Part shown: in pieces, positions 43,645 to 53,879 of the stretch
How the letters are laid out: every line of letters starts with the position of its first letter
Numbering within the stretch: the first letter of the stretch is position 1
NCBI RefSeq assembly: GCF_004363305.1
Contig: NZ_SNZA01000002.1
Location: 496,001-560,000 of the forward strand
Length of the DNA stretch: 64,000 bases
Direction of reading: 5' to 3'
DNA from: Marinomonas communis
Lineage (GTDB): Bacteria; Pseudomonadota; Gammaproteobacteria; Pseudomonadales; Marinomonadaceae
Translations under genes and position numbers: made by a program
The notes under the pieces: model-generated
The model's database searches: none
What the model was told of the DNA's origin: nothing
The model's input: only the letters and a program-made list of their open reading frames with translations

Positions 43645-45537
43645 CTATGAATTTTTGAGGGTGAACACGCGTGTTTTGTCGGCCAGTGTGTTGGCTAAGC
43701 CATGAATCTGCTGTGCACTGTTAACGATGAGTTCAATTGAGTGGCTGTCCTCACCTAACTGATGAGCGATTTGCTCCATTTCTGAACTCATCTGTACCGC
43801 TGTACTGGCCACATCTTGAATGGCTGCGGCCATGTTGTCAGAAGCCTGCGAACTGGTTTGGGCATTATTCTCAATCACTCGAATCGCTTCTTCCGCTTCA
43901 CCACCATTTTGTTCAATAACACGCAGGCGTTCTTGACCTTGCTCCATGGTGCTAATGGCTGTTTGAGTTGAGCTTTGAATCGTGCCGACAATATCGGTGA
44001 TTTTCGAGGTGGCATCGACGGTTTTCTCCGCCAGTGAGCGCACTTCGTCTGCAACCACGGAGAAGCCTCGTCCAGCTTCTCCTGCGCGGGCAGCTTCGAT
44101 GGCAGCATTCAACGCTAGAAGGTTCGTTTGGTTGGCCAGATCATTGATCATGCCGATAACGTTATCAATGTCTGAGGATAGTCGTCCTAGCTCATCTAAT
44201 TGTTTGCCTGTTAGGTTAACTGCTTCCACGGTCCCATTGAGGTTGTCTAGCACCACGCGAATCGTTTTCGCGCCCGCTTTGGCTGACTCATATGTCTCGC
44301 TTGAGTGTTCACGTAATTCATCGGTAGTAGACGATAAGTGTGTGATCCGACTGGAAATATCGTCTGTGGCGACGGCCAGCGATTTTGTTCTATCTGTGAC
44401 GGAACGGTTGTTGTCCGCAATATTAGTAATGGCGCCATTGAGTTCATCGATCATGGTGCTAACGTTAGAAGTGGTATTGACCACCTCTGTTAATACGCCA
44501 CCTAAGCCTCCGGTCATTTCATTAAGCGATTGGCTTAAGGCATCAAACTCATCGTTGCGCTTATGATTAATCGATGCCTGTGCCGTCATATCACCTTCTT
44601 TTACCTTGGTTAAATCAGAGATGACTTTCATCAAGGTATTTCGTGCACTGCGGCCGATACTCAACATCAGCAAAATGGAAACGATTGAGACACCAATGCT
44701 TACGATTAGGAGAGTAATTAAGGACTGTTGGCTTTGTTGATCAGAGGCAACCTCAGCTTCTTTCACAAATTCAGCAATGAGTTCCGCCAACTGAAATTGT
44801 GCTTGTGCGAAAGATAGCTTGTTCTCATCGAATTGAGCTTCTGCTTGCTGAAGCGCGCTAAAAGCAGGCCCATACCCCATTAAGGCTTCGTAGTATTGTT
44901 TAGCGACGGGGCCTATCGAGTCGTTAAAACCAAAGTTATCTACTTTGGATTCAAAGCGGGCAAAACTTTTTTGAAAGTCTTGAAGAACCACTTCGGAAGG
45001 TTCGCTTAAATAAACGGCTTCAAACTTGCGTGCATTGATGAACTCTTTTTTAAGCAGGCTGAGGCGCTCGATACTGGTTGAAATCTCATCGCCTAAGCGG
45101 GTGATTTCTCCTTTTAATCCAGACTGGTTGTCAAAGCCTGTAATACTTAGGTTTTCAGCAATCATTAAGAGGGAATCAGCGTAGGCGCTGAGTTTGTCTT
45201 TCGAATCTTGTAGCGCCTGTTGAAGCTCGGGTTGGTTCACTAGATGGATGTCTTTTTCTAGAATCTCCAAATCTTCATTTTTACGGCCAGATAGCATCGC
45301 TTGATAATCTGCGAAGTTCTCTTCATTTAAACTTCGCAACTGGTCTGCGGCTTCTAATATCCCCAGACTGATTTTATCCACGCCTGAACCAATATCCCCG
45401 TAAAGACGGAGTTGCCGATTGGCTTCTTGCTGTGCATTCATACCCTGGATCGCTACCCAGGTCACAAGTGTAAAACCAACGATAGCACATGCCAGCAACA
45501 GCATAAGCTTGGCTCGAAAAGACAAGTTATTCAACAT
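43645..45537 (-). CDS. Methyl-accepting chemotaxis protein, HBM-type sensor
   Basis: 630 residues. A first membrane segment (about 10-31), an all-helical periplasmic region of about 250 residues and a second segment near 275-297 are followed by HAMP and a long signalling domain with the hairpin tip [19 protein letters not shown] and [16 protein letters not shown]. The size and GLKG-containing helices suggest a helical bimodular (HBM) ligand domain, as in receptors for organic acids. Start at ATG 45537 with GAGGG 8 nt upstream; the frame continues to 45555. Confidence 0.92.
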   Translation of the reverse strand: MLNNLSFRAKLMLLLACAIVGFTLVTWVAIQGMNAQQEANRQLRLYGDIGSGVDKISLGILEAADQLRSLNEENFADYQAMLSGRKNEDLEILEKDIHLVNQPELQQALQDSKDKLSAYADSLLMIAENLSITGFDNQSGLKGEITRLGDEISTSIERLSLLKKEFINARKFEAVYLSEPSEVVLQDFQKSFARFESKVDNFGFNDSIGPVAKQYYEALMGYGPAFSALQQAEAQFDENKLSFAQAQFQLAELIAEFVKEAEVASDQQSQQSLITLLIVSIGVSIVSILLMLSIGRSARNTLMKVISDLTKVKEGDMTAQASINHKRNDEFDALSQSLNEMTGGLGGVLTEVVNTTSNVSTMIDELNGAITNIADNNRSVTDRTKSLAVATDDISSRITHLSSTTDELREHSSETYESAKAGAKTIRVVLDNLNGTVEAVNLTGKQLDELGRLSSDIDNVIGMINDLANQTNLLALNAAIEAARAGEAGRGFSVVADEVRSLAEKTVDATSKITDIVGTIQSSTQTAISTMEQGQERLRVIEQNGGEAEEAIRVIENNAQTSSQASDNMAAAIQDVASTAVQMSSEMEQIAHQLGEDSHSIELIVNSAQQIHGLANTLADKTRVFTLKNS

Positions 45538-45631
45538 ACCGCATACCCTCATCATTTTTGTACTGCCTTGTTCAAAAGTAGAGCAGTTTGATTAGGGTAT
45601 GCAAGCTTCGTGCACAGTTTACGAAGTTAAA

Positions 45632-46231
45632 TTAAGTGGACACTTGATACAGTGCAAACGTCAATTGCCCAGCACGCTTTTCTTTTTTGAGTTGCCAATG
45701 ATCTGGGAGTTGACTCAACTGAGCTTCGCTTTCTCTCTCAATGTAGATGTAAGCATTGGCTGCTAACCACCGCTCATCAAGTTTTGGCAGTACTTGCTCT
45801 AGGAGCCCTTTTCGAAAAGGTGGGTCCAAGAAGATGACATCAAAGGGTGCTGGATTGGCTTGTAAGAAACTTAAAGCATCCGTGTTATATACGGTACCAT
45901 TGCTCGCCTGCAAGGTGCTTAGGTTGCGCTCGATTTGTTGTGCAACGGAGCGATTCAGTTCCACGAACGTGCATTCCTTCGCACCACGAGAGAGCGCTTC
46001 TAAACCCAGTGCACCAGAACCGCTGAATAAGTCTAAGCAGCGAGCGCCCGGAACCTCAAAGCTTAACCAGTTGAACACGGTTTCTCGAACGCGATCCGTG
46101 GTCGGGCGTAAGCCATCCAGCTCGATGATAGGCAACTGCCTAGAGCGCCACTCGCCACCAATAATACGAAGCTTGGAAGCGCCGCCTTTGCTGGCTGTTT
46201 TGGGGCGGGCACGAGAGGGAGATTTCTTCAT
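45632..46231 (-). CDS. rsmD: 16S rRNA (guanine966-N2)-methyltransferase
   Basis: 199 residues with KLRIIGGEWRSRQL, RPTTDRVRETVFNWL, the SAM-binding LDLFSGSGALGLEALSRGA and catalytic DVIFLDPPF. It overlaps the upstream M16-like gene by 4 nt (ATGA). It is a core gene in the conserved rsmD-M16-ftsYEX-rpoH neighbourhood. Confidence 0.97.
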   Translation of the reverse strand: MKKSPSRARPKTASKGGASKLRIIGGEWRSRQLPIIELDGLRPTTDRVRETVFNWLSFEVPGARCLDLFSGSGALGLEALSRGAKECTFVELNRSVAQQIERNLSTLQASNGTVYNTDALSFLQANPAPFDVIFLDPPFRKGLLEQVLPKLDERWLAANAYIYIERESEAQLSQLPDHWQLKKEKRAGQLTFALYQVST

Positions 46232-47514
46232 AATTTAACTAACACTTCTTGGCGAGATGAAATAACGAGCAATCGGTCAATTGCAGCTTGATATTGCGAC
46301 ATTGTAAAAGAGTTTGCCGCCTCACTGTAGTGCTCAGCGAAGGTAGCCAGATCCAATGGGGAGTTTGGGTAGGCGACACGGCTTCCGATTGCGCTCCACC
46401 ATGTGGGGTTTTGACTCAGATTGGCCAGTTGAGCCAACAGCTGAGCTTTTAGATCAGAGAAGGCTTTGCTGTCTTGATAACTGGGTAGGGTATTGGGGAG
46501 GATCCAGCTGGATTCAGGGGCTGGAGTGCTGGCATCAGCTGCCAAGACAGATTGGGCCGCTTGCAGTTGCCAAGTCACATAAGGTTGCCAAGGGGATAAA
46601 TGCAGCTGCCATTGGCCGATGTTGCTGTGCAGCTGTTGTTTTTGACGCTCCAGAGAGTCCTTGGCCCAGATTTGCAGTGCTAGCCAATCGGTAACCGATT
46701 GCAATGGAGTTAACGCAATCGCGCCATATAAGGCCTGTAGATCATGGTTACCAAGTACTTTAGTTTGAGGCTCTGAAGCATTGGCCAAAGAAGAATGTAT
46801 AGTCCTGTGCGCCATGGTTTGCGTCAGTTGATCAAGTGCCGTCTGCAACTGTGATTGCGCGGACTCGGTTAATGCGCCCGCGACGATAATATGTGAAACC
46901 GACTGTTTAATGTTGGCCAAATGTTGTTCCAACATAGCCGTTGTTAGGGGACTGTTGGCGGTATCGGAAATATCGTATTCAGGCCATAGCTGCATTAAAA
47001 GTTGTTGCGACACTGAGTCCGGTACATTGTTGCGGGCTCTATTTTGCAGTGCTGAATACTTGAATTGAGTTTGATTTAACCAAGTATCCAGTACCTTCAT
47101 GGTGGCACTGAGGTACTGTGGTTGGTTGCTAAAGGATATTTGCAGCGTCTGTTGCTGCGCTGTGAAGTGGCTCTCAGCCTTGGCGGCTAACGGCGTTAAG
47201 CGTTGATTAATTGTGGCGGTACTCAAAGGGAGAGTAGGGCCTGTTAACAATTCCCATGTTGCTTTCGTTAGCGCTGAATATTGAGACTCACCATGAAAGA
47301 CAATGGTCATTTCTACTTTGTCGCTACCAGACCAAGTGTCCTGTGCAACCCAATACACCGGAATATGACTGCTGGTTTGCCACGACCTAATGTTAGGCTG
47401 CTCTAACACGGTTTTGGGATCGGTTAGGTTGAGCAGCCAAACGGCCAATGTCGAGGCGACAATAATGACGGCCAGAACAGGACGGCTAAATAACGGTTTA
47501 TCGCGATGAAACAT
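46228..47514 (-). CDS. Membrane-anchored M16-like protein lacking zinc motif
   Basis: 428 residues with an N-terminal membrane anchor (about 12-30, PVLAVIIVASTLAVWLLNL). The position next to ftsY and the general fold pattern correspond to M16 peptidase-family subunits, but no HxxEH zinc site is found anywhere, so it is a non-catalytic subunit. In Pseudomonas two M16 genes, one zinc-containing, lie here; only one degenerate gene remains. It is divergent from ftsY. Confidence 0.7.
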   Translation of the reverse strand: MFHRDKPLFSRPVLAVIIVASTLAVWLLNLTDPKTVLEQPNIRSWQTSSHIPVYWVAQDTWSGSDKVEMTIVFHGESQYSALTKATWELLTGPTLPLSTATINQRLTPLAAKAESHFTAQQQTLQISFSNQPQYLSATMKVLDTWLNQTQFKYSALQNRARNNVPDSVSQQLLMQLWPEYDISDTANSPLTTAMLEQHLANIKQSVSHIIVAGALTESAQSQLQTALDQLTQTMAHRTIHSSLANASEPQTKVLGNHDLQALYGAIALTPLQSVTDWLALQIWAKDSLERQKQQLHSNIGQWQLHLSPWQPYVTWQLQAAQSVLAADASTPAPESSWILPNTLPSYQDSKAFSDLKAQLLAQLANLSQNPTWWSAIGSRVAYPNSPLDLATFAEHYSEAANSFTMSQYQAAIDRLLVISSRQEVLVKL

Positions 47515-47694
47515 GGTAAAAGTCGCTGAATGAGAAAGATTAGGTACATTTTTCCATGAAACTGGGGCTTTTTGCCATTAGGAATGATGCTAAAATCACC
47601 GCTTTTAACGCACCCATCGTCTAAAACGGCTAGACCTGCTTGAGACGTCGCGATTCAGTTACCCATCCATTGGGATCAATTTAGAGAGATGTGA

Positions 47695-49005
47695 ATGGAA
47701 CTTGTAGATCAGATTATCGCTTATTTAACCCCTTACTTTGGTGAATACGCTCGTTTTGCGCCGATTGGCTTGGGTGTTTTACTGGCTATCATTGCTTTTT
47801 ATATCAAGCGTTCAGTAATGAAAAGCATGGATGCCGATATCAAAGCAGCGAAACAAAAGCCTGCAGAGCCTGTTGCCGAAGCAAAGGAGTCTGCCGAGCC
47901 AGCGGATGAAGAAGCAGTAAGCCAGACCTCTGTGAAAGCTGAAGCGGATTCAACCGAACAGCCTATTGTGTCGACTGACGAAGCACAAACCACAGAAGTC
48001 TCTAAGCCGGGCGCAGCAGTTGAGCCATCAGCCCAACCTGAGCCAGTAGCAGAGGTTGAAGCGCCAAAAGCCGCGGAGTCCGTGCCAGCATTGTCTTGGT
48101 CTCAGCGTATTAAAGCTGGCCTTTCTCGTACCCGCGGTGGCTTTGGCTTGTCATCGCTATTGATGGGCGGCAAAAAGGTCGATGATGATCTTCTGGAAGA
48201 CCTCGAAACACAGCTATTAATGGCCGATGTGGGTGTAGAAGCAACGCAATCTTTGATTAATACACTGACAGAAAAACTGAACCGTAAAGAACTGAAAGAC
48301 ACCGATGCTTTGATGGCGACCCTAAAAGGAGAGTTAAAAGACATTCTAGTGAATTCTGAAGAGCCATTAGACCCTACTGCTAAGCCAGGCCCATTTGTCA
48401 TTTTAATGGTGGGTGTGAACGGTGTTGGTAAAACCACCACGATCGGTAAGTTAGCGAAGAAATACCAAGCGGAAGGTAAGAGCGTGATGCTGGCTGCGGG
48501 CGATACGTTCCGTGCGGCGGCGGTTGAACAGTTACAAGTCTGGGGTGAACGTAACAACGTACCTGTGGTTGCTCAGCATACCGGCGCGGACTCTGCTTCG
48601 GTGATTTATGACGCTATTGAGTCGGCTAAATCCAAAGGCGTGGATATTGTCATCGCAGATACGGCTGGACGTCTACAAAACAAAGCGAACTTGATGACTG
48701 AGCTGGAAAAAGTGGTTCGTGTTATGAAGAAGCTAGATGTTGAAGCACCACATGAAGTGATGTTGGTATTGGACGCGGCAACAGGTCAAAACGCGCTTAG
48801 CCAAGCGAAACTGTTTACCGAAGCGGTAGGTGTCTCGGGCATCACTTTGACGAAATTAGACGGTACGGCTAAAGGCGGTATTATTTTTGCCATTGCGAAG
48901 CAGTTTGGTTTACCGATTCGTTACATTGGAGTTGGTGAGCAGGCTGATGATTTACGTCCGTTTAAATCCCAAGAGTTTATCGACGCTTTATTTGATAGCG
49001 AGTAA
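47695..49005 (+). CDS. ftsY: Signal recognition particle receptor FtsY
   Basis: SRP GTPase that docks ribosome-nascent-chain complexes at the membrane. 436 residues: hydrophobic N-terminal segment (about 20-42), an acidic, Ala/Pro/Glu-rich linker (about 55-135), then the NG domain with GVNGVGKTTTIGKL (from 240), DTFRAAAVEQL, DTAGRLQNK and TKLDGTAKGG. Starts the ftsY-ftsE-ftsX cluster. Confidence 0.97.
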   Translation: MELVDQIIAYLTPYFGEYARFAPIGLGVLLAIIAFYIKRSVMKSMDADIKAAKQKPAEPVAEAKESAEPADEEAVSQTSVKAEADSTEQPIVSTDEAQTTEVSKPGAAVEPSAQPEPVAEVEAPKAAESVPALSWSQRIKAGLSRTRGGFGLSSLLMGGKKVDDDLLEDLETQLLMADVGVEATQSLINTLTEKLNRKELKDTDALMATLKGELKDILVNSEEPLDPTAKPGPFVILMVGVNGVGKTTTIGKLAKKYQAEGKSVMLAAGDTFRAAAVEQLQVWGERNNVPVVAQHTGADSASVIYDAIESAKSKGVDIVIADTAGRLQNKANLMTELEKVVRVMKKLDVEAPHEVMLVLDAATGQNALSQAKLFTEAVGVSGITLTKLDGTAKGGIIFAIAKQFGLPIRYIGVGEQADDLRPFKSQEFIDALFDSE

Positions 49006-49043
49006 CAGGTAGATTTAGTCGATCAACCACAGGGGATGTTGGC

Positions 49044-49715
49044 GTGGAAATTGAGTTTCAACGTGTAGGTAAGAAATACGAGAGCGGCCATGATGCCTTG
49101 TCGCAGGTGAGTTTCCACTTGCAGCAGGGTGAAATGGCATTTCTCACAGGTCACTCAGGGGCTGGTAAAAGTACCTTGATGAAACTCATTATGATGATTG
49201 AGCGCCAAACTACGGGCAAAATCTTGGTGGATGGCGTTGATCTACGTACGCTTGGCAAAAGCGCCATCCCATTTCACCGACGTCGCGTGGGGGTTGTTTT
49301 CCAAAACCACCAACTCTTATTTGATCGCAGTGTGTTTCACAATGTGGCGTTGCCGTTACAAGTCAGTGGCGCTGACGATGAGCAAACAGGCAAGCGTGTT
49401 CGTGCAGCGTTAGACAAAGTGGGTCTACTTGGCAAAGAAAAGCTCAACCCTATGGCGTTATCCGGTGGTGAGCAGCAGCGTATTGGTATTGCCCGGGCGG
49501 TTGTGAATAAACCGCAGTTGCTACTGGCCGATGAGCCGACAGGTAACTTAGACCCGCGACTCTCAGCAGAGATTATGAACTTGTTCCAAGAGTTTAATCG
49601 TGTGGGGGTGACAGTATTGGTTGCCAGTCACGATCTAGCCTTGGTTGCGAGAATGCGTCATCGTGTTTTAACCCTAAACCAAGGGCGTATGGTTAATGAT
49701 GGAGGGTTCGCTTAA
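49044..49715 (+). CDS. ftsE: Cell-division ATPase FtsE
   Basis: 223-residue ABC ATPase: Walker A GHSGAGKST, signature LSGGEQQRIGIARA, Walker B LLLADEPTGNLD. With FtsX it activates periplasmic cell-wall hydrolases at the septum. The start is GTG (49044). It ends immediately before the ftsX ATG. Confidence 0.96.
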   Translation: MEIEFQRVGKKYESGHDALSQVSFHLQQGEMAFLTGHSGAGKSTLMKLIMMIERQTTGKILVDGVDLRTLGKSAIPFHRRRVGVVFQNHQLLFDRSVFHNVALPLQVSGADDEQTGKRVRAALDKVGLLGKEKLNPMALSGGEQQRIGIARAVVNKPQLLLADEPTGNLDPRLSAEIMNLFQEFNRVGVTVLVASHDLALVARMRHRVLTLNQGRMVNDGGFA

Positions 49716-50735
49716 ATGGCCAAGCCTCCACAGCAGCGCCCAGCGCAAAGAGGGGCGACCCGCCAAAGCCTCAGCAATAATCGTCAATCGGCGTGGCGCG
49801 CACCAAGCTTTGATTTCAAGCTGTATTTACGCCAGCACCAAGCTTTCCTCATTGAAAGCTTTACGCGCCTAATCGCTCATCCCCTCGCGAGCCTTATGAC
49901 AGTAATGGTGTTGGCGATTTCCCTCTCATTACCTGGTGGCTTGTTTGTACTGTTAAAAAATGTGCAGTCAGTGACGGATCAGTGGGAGCAGCAATCGGTG
50001 ATCTCGCTGTATCTGTTTTCCAACTTGGAAGATACCGAAGCGTTGGCACTTTCCCACCAACTCTCGAGTCGTGCTGACGTTGAGTCGGTGGAGTACATTT
50101 CTAAAGAAGAGGGGTTGCGCTATTTTGAGCAGTCCAGTGGTTACGAGCAGATTATGTCAACACTGCCTGAAAACCCTCTGCCGATTGTGCTCAAAGTCAT
50201 TCCCAAAGCGATCGTAGACTTGAATACACTGCCTGAGCTACAGTCTTTGCGTGACCACCTACAAAGCTTGCCTCAGGTTGAATATGCGCAATTAGATGCC
50301 GAGTGGTTGCAGCGTTTGGCAACCATGATTAACTTTGGTCAACGCTTTGTATACGCCATCTCTGCATTGTTAGTCATTGCCGTACTTTTAATCGTCGGTA
50401 ACACCATACGCATGGCCGTGGAAAGTCGTCGCGATGAGGTGTTAGTGATGAAGCTGGTCGGCGCGACGAACAGCTATATCCGTCGTCCTTTCCTTTACAT
50501 GGGGTTTTGGTTCGGTGTCTTAGGGGGCGTGTTTGCATGCTTATGCATTATGATTTTAGCGTGGTGGGTGAGTGCTCCAGCAGAGCGTTTGATTGAGCTA
50601 TACCATGCAGGCTTTGAGTTGCAAAGTTTTAATGCAGTCGAAATTATAATGTGTTTAACTATTAGCGCGTTTATTGGCGTGATCGGATCTTGGATAGCGG
50701 TGAGTCGTCATATTCGCGATATTGAATTACAGTAA
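49716..50735 (+). CDS. ftsX: Cell-division membrane protein FtsX
   Basis: 339 residues. A basic cytoplasmic N-terminus, a first membrane segment (about 61-83), a periplasmic domain with VEYISKEEGLRYFEQ, and three further segments near the C-terminus give the four-helix FtsX topology. It abuts ftsE and precedes rpoH by 129 nt. Confidence 0.96.
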   Translation: MAKPPQQRPAQRGATRQSLSNNRQSAWRAPSFDFKLYLRQHQAFLIESFTRLIAHPLASLMTVMVLAISLSLPGGLFVLLKNVQSVTDQWEQQSVISLYLFSNLEDTEALALSHQLSSRADVESVEYISKEEGLRYFEQSSGYEQIMSTLPENPLPIVLKVIPKAIVDLNTLPELQSLRDHLQSLPQVEYAQLDAEWLQRLATMINFGQRFVYAISALLVIAVLLIVGNTIRMAVESRRDEVLVMKLVGATNSYIRRPFLYMGFWFGVLGGVFACLCIMILAWWVSAPAERLIELYHAGFELQSFNAVEIIMCLTISAFIGVIGSWIAVSRHIRDIELQ

Positions 50736-50806
50736 ATGAGGAAGAAAAAGCGCGTTTATATTGACGAATAACGCGAAAATCTCCACATTTACGGCACACA
50801 TAGTGT

Positions 50807-50833
50807 GAACTTTGTTGCTAGTATTTGCTCATA
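50807..50833 (+). promoter_or_regulatory. Candidate sigma-E promoter of rpoH
   Basis: GAACTT at 50807-50812, 16-nt spacer, TCATA at 50829-50833, 31 nt before the rpoH ATG. GAACTT with a TCtgA-like -10 is the extracytoplasmic sigma-E pattern, and rpoH has a sigma-E promoter in E. coli. The -10 is imperfect. A CATACT/AGTATG dyad overlaps the -10. Confidence 0.45.
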
Positions 50834-50864
50834 CTCAGTATGAACACGAAGAGGTGAAATAGAA

Positions 50865-51731
50865 ATGGGTAAAGCTCTCCAGCCAATCGACATGATGACT
50901 CCAGGACAGAATCTTGAGTCGTATGTTCAGGCCGTTAGTACCATTCCGATTTTGTCAGCGGAAGAGGAACATGAATTAGCCGAACGTCTTTATTACCAAG
51001 GCGATCTTGAAGCTGCGCGCTCACTGGTCATGTCTCACCTACGCTTTGTGGTACATATTGCGAAAAGTTACTCGGGCTATGGCCTTAATCAGGGCGACCT
51101 GATTCAAGAGGGTAACGTAGGTCTGATGAAGGCAGTTAAACGATTCAACCCTGAAGTTGGGGTACGTTTGGTGTCTTTTGCTGTGCATTGGATCAAAGCA
51201 GAAATTCACGAATTTATCTTGAAGAACTGGCGTATTGTGAAAGTGGCGACCACAAAAGCACAACGTAAAATGTTCTTTAACCTTCGTAGCGCTAAGAAAA
51301 GTCTGACTTGGTTGAGTAATTCCGAAGTTGAGTCAGTGGCCAGCGATTTAGGGGTAACGCCTGAAGTGGTACGTCAGATGGAAGGTCGTATGAGCTCCAC
51401 TGATATGGCATTTGACGCTGGCAGCGATGACGATGACGACAATGCTTTCCAAGCACCCGCTAACTTCTTAGAAGATTCCAGCTACGACCCTGCGATTGTG
51501 CTTGAGCACGGTAACTGGGAAGCAGATTCCAACCGTCGTCTTGAAAGCGCAATGCTTGAGCTAGACGATCGTAGCCGAGACATTCTGATCAAGCGTTGGT
51601 TGAACGAGAATAAAGCAACGTTGCATGATTTAGCGGATGAGTACGGTGTTTCTGCTGAGCGTATTCGACAGCTTGAGAAGAATGCTATGAAGAAAATCCG
51701 ACTGGCCATGGGCGAAGCGGAATTTCACTAA
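50865..51731 (+). CDS. rpoH: Heat-shock sigma factor RpoH
   Basis: Sigma-32, 288 residues: region 2 with [34 protein letters not shown] and the RpoH-box-like region [15 protein letters not shown]; region 4 near the C-terminus with [20 protein letters not shown]. It directs transcription of chaperone and protease genes. The ribosome-binding site is GAGGTG. A strong terminator follows. Confidence 0.97.
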   Translation: MGKALQPIDMMTPGQNLESYVQAVSTIPILSAEEEHELAERLYYQGDLEAARSLVMSHLRFVVHIAKSYSGYGLNQGDLIQEGNVGLMKAVKRFNPEVGVRLVSFAVHWIKAEIHEFILKNWRIVKVATTKAQRKMFFNLRSAKKSLTWLSNSEVESVASDLGVTPEVVRQMEGRMSSTDMAFDAGSDDDDDNAFQAPANFLEDSSYDPAIVLEHGNWEADSNRRLESAMLELDDRSRDILIKRWLNENKATLHDLADEYGVSAERIRQLEKNAMKKIRLAMGEAEFH

Positions 51732-51758
51732 CCGCTACCGCGTTTACAGATACCGAAG

Positions 51759-51784
51759 AAGCCCTCCATTGTGAGGGCTTTTTT
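51759..51784 (+). terminator. Terminator after rpoH
   Basis: AAGCCCTC / GAGGGCTT with a 6-nt loop and six T. Confidence 0.93.
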
Positions 51785-51890
51785 GTGCGTAAATGGCTTC
51801 AGAGTATCGACAAGTGTGGCCCTATCTAAAGTACTGAGAGCACCTTAGCCATAGAGAGTATATGCAGCGTTAAGCCTGTAAGTTTAACGC

Positions 51891-52754
51891 CTACTGGCTA
51901 CGTAAACGGTCCCCAGGCACAAATTGCCAAGTACGAATGATTTCTAATTGATCCACTTCTTTTTTCAGCTCAGTTGGGAAGGTGTCGAAGGGTTCAGCTA
52001 AACGGACAATACGCATCGCAGCGTCGTCGAGAATACGGATGCCGGATGAATGCAGAATCTCAATATCATCGACATAGCCATTCGGTAGGATCGATACCGC
52101 AAGCCTTAGTTGCCCATACAGATGCTTCTGTTTCGCTTCTGAAGGGTAGTGAATATTACCTATTCGCTCAATTCGTCGACGCCAATCATCTAGATATTTT
52201 GCGTCGATGGCTGACTTTGCTGAAACCGATGTCAGGCGACGAATACGAGGGCGTTTGGCGTACTCCTGGCGCTGTTGATCAAGCAGTGCTTCAAGTGTCG
52301 CAATATCACTTGATAGGCGGCTAGGGACCTGTGTTTTGCCTAAGAATTGTTCTTCAAGGGTTTTGTTTTGCTGCTCAGGTTCTTTGAGCACTTGGAAAAC
52401 ATCATTCTGATTTTGACTGGCAATCAAATCGGGGTCGTTGACGGGCTCTGCGGAGGCCAACTCAGGTTGAACTGGTGGGGTGATATCTTGAACGGTATCA
52501 GCGCGAAATTGAGCCGTCTCCGTTGTGGTTAGCTTTTGCTTGCGTAACTCTGTGCCGCTAGCCTGCTGGTTTGCTTGAGCAATAAAATCCGCCTCTTTCG
52601 GGGCGTCTGTTATATGCTGAACTAATGTGACTTCAAGCGTTTTACGAGCCGGCGGCTGACCCAGTGAAAAGTCAAAGTTGACCAATGTTATCGCCAACAG
52701 GTGCAAACTGATGGCGATAAACAAGGTGATGGAGAAACGATCGGCTGTACGCAT
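51891..52754 (-). CDS. TonB-family energy transducer (TonB3-like)
   Basis: 287 residues: cytoplasmic stub, membrane anchor (about 7-28, FSITLFIAISLHLLAITLVN), a charged/Gln-rich periplasmic linker, and a C-terminal TonB domain (about 190-285; YPSEAKQKHLYGQLRLAVSI and DDAAMRIVRLAEPF). No ExbB/ExbD genes are adjacent. It lies 7 nt downstream of gshB, the same arrangement as tonB3-gshB in Pseudomonas aeruginosa, where tonB3 affects twitching motility. It could serve the iron receptor at 1924-3804, but a dedicated TonB elsewhere is equally likely. Confidence 0.9.
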   Translation of the reverse strand: MRTADRFSITLFIAISLHLLAITLVNFDFSLGQPPARKTLEVTLVQHITDAPKEADFIAQANQQASGTELRKQKLTTTETAQFRADTVQDITPPVQPELASAEPVNDPDLIASQNQNDVFQVLKEPEQQNKTLEEQFLGKTQVPSRLSSDIATLEALLDQQRQEYAKRPRIRRLTSVSAKSAIDAKYLDDWRRRIERIGNIHYPSEAKQKHLYGQLRLAVSILPNGYVDDIEILHSSGIRILDDAAMRIVRLAEPFDTFPTELKKEVDQLEIIRTWQFVPGDRLRSQ

Positions 52755-52761
52755 AGAGGAG

Positions 52762-53715
52762 TTAGTGTGTCGCTAAACGAGCCTCAATGGCATCCAATAA
52801 TGTCATGCCAATGTTTAAGCCAAACTGTTCGTCTAATTGGCGTACACAGGTTGGACTGGTGACATTGATTTCAGTGAGGTAGTCACCGATAACATCCAAT
52901 CCGACAAACATTAAGTCTTTCTCTTTCAGAGTCGGGATGACTTGATCACAGATCCATAGCTCACGTTCTGTAAGAGGGCGACCTTCGCCTCTTCCGCCTG
53001 CCGCAAGATTACCGCGAGTTTCTCCAGAGGCTGGAATGCGTGAAAGCCCATAAGGAATGGGTTTGCCATCCACAATCAAAATTCGCTTATCGCCATCTTT
53101 GATCTCAGGAATGTATTTTTGCGCCATGATTTGCTCTGCGCCCATGTTCGTCAGTGTTTCGATGATAACACTGACGTTACTATCGTCTTCTTTAACGCGG
53201 AAAATAGAGCTACCACCCATTCCATCAAGCGGTTTGAAAATAACGTCTTTATGTTCTTTGTGGAATGCTTTTAGTAAGTCCGAGCGGCGTGTCACCAATA
53301 CTTCTGGGCAGCATTGTGGAAACTGGGTAGCGAATAACTTCTCATTACACTCAAGCAAAGCCTTAGGGTTATTCACGACTATCGCGCCATCACGCTGAGC
53401 TTGATCTAGGATCATGGTTGCGTGCATAAATGGGATATCAAAAGGTGGATCCTTGCGCATTAAAATGACATCAAGCTCGCCAAGCTCGATACTTTGTTCT
53501 TCACCAAGATCGTAGAAGTGATCAGGGTCTTTATAGACGTTTAACAGTTGAGTGAAAGCATGGGCTTTGCCATTTTGAAGATACAGGTCTTTGGCTTCCA
53601 TATAGTAGATAGACCAACCTTTGTCTGCGGCTGCCCAAAGCATGGCTAGTGAAGTGTCTTTTTTGTAGTTAATCGTATGGATCGGATCCATCACAATGCC
53701 GAGTTTTATGGTCAT
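52762..53715 (-). CDS. gshB: Glutathione synthetase
   Basis: ATP-grasp ligase of 317 residues joining gamma-glutamylcysteine and glycine. Motifs: MDPIHTINYKKDTSLAML at the N-terminus, FKPLDGMGGSSIFRV, GGRGEGRPLTERE and the C-terminal EINVTSPTC. Co-transcribed with the TonB-like gene. Confidence 0.97.
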   Translation of the reverse strand: MTIKLGIVMDPIHTINYKKDTSLAMLWAAADKGWSIYYMEAKDLYLQNGKAHAFTQLLNVYKDPDHFYDLGEEQSIELGELDVILMRKDPPFDIPFMHATMILDQAQRDGAIVVNNPKALLECNEKLFATQFPQCCPEVLVTRRSDLLKAFHKEHKDVIFKPLDGMGGSSIFRVKEDDSNVSVIIETLTNMGAEQIMAQKYIPEIKDGDKRILIVDGKPIPYGLSRIPASGETRGNLAAGGRGEGRPLTERELWICDQVIPTLKEKDLMFVGLDVIGDYLTEINVTSPTCVRQLDEQFGLNIGMTLLDAIEARLATH

Positions 53716-53838
53716 AAAATTCGTTTCCTGTTTCGGCTGCTAGGCATGAATTGCCTATATATCGGTGTATATAAGCATGAGTATAAGGACTCAGGACGGG
53801 AAAGATAAGTATCGAGTAAGAAAATATAAGACAAACAA

Positions 53839-53866
53839 AGCGGCGTGGCTATCTTGCCACGCCGCT
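53839..53866 (-). terminator. Terminator of the tolC-like gene
   Basis: Perfect 11-bp stem AGCGGCGTGGC / GCCACGCCGCT with a 6-nt loop; on the minus strand a T-rich tail TTTGTTTGTC follows. It starts 14 nt after the stop codon. Confidence 0.88.
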
Positions 53867-53879
53867 ACGAGTAGAGAGC

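Noticed and set aside
43982-44566. 194-codon open frame antisense to the chemoreceptor
   Set aside because: A product of Ala/Ser/Thr-rich coiled-coil codons on the other strand; the translation is Ser/Val-rich without family features.
46228-47514. Active zinc peptidase next to ftsY
   Set aside because: No HxxEH or related zinc motif is present in the protein.
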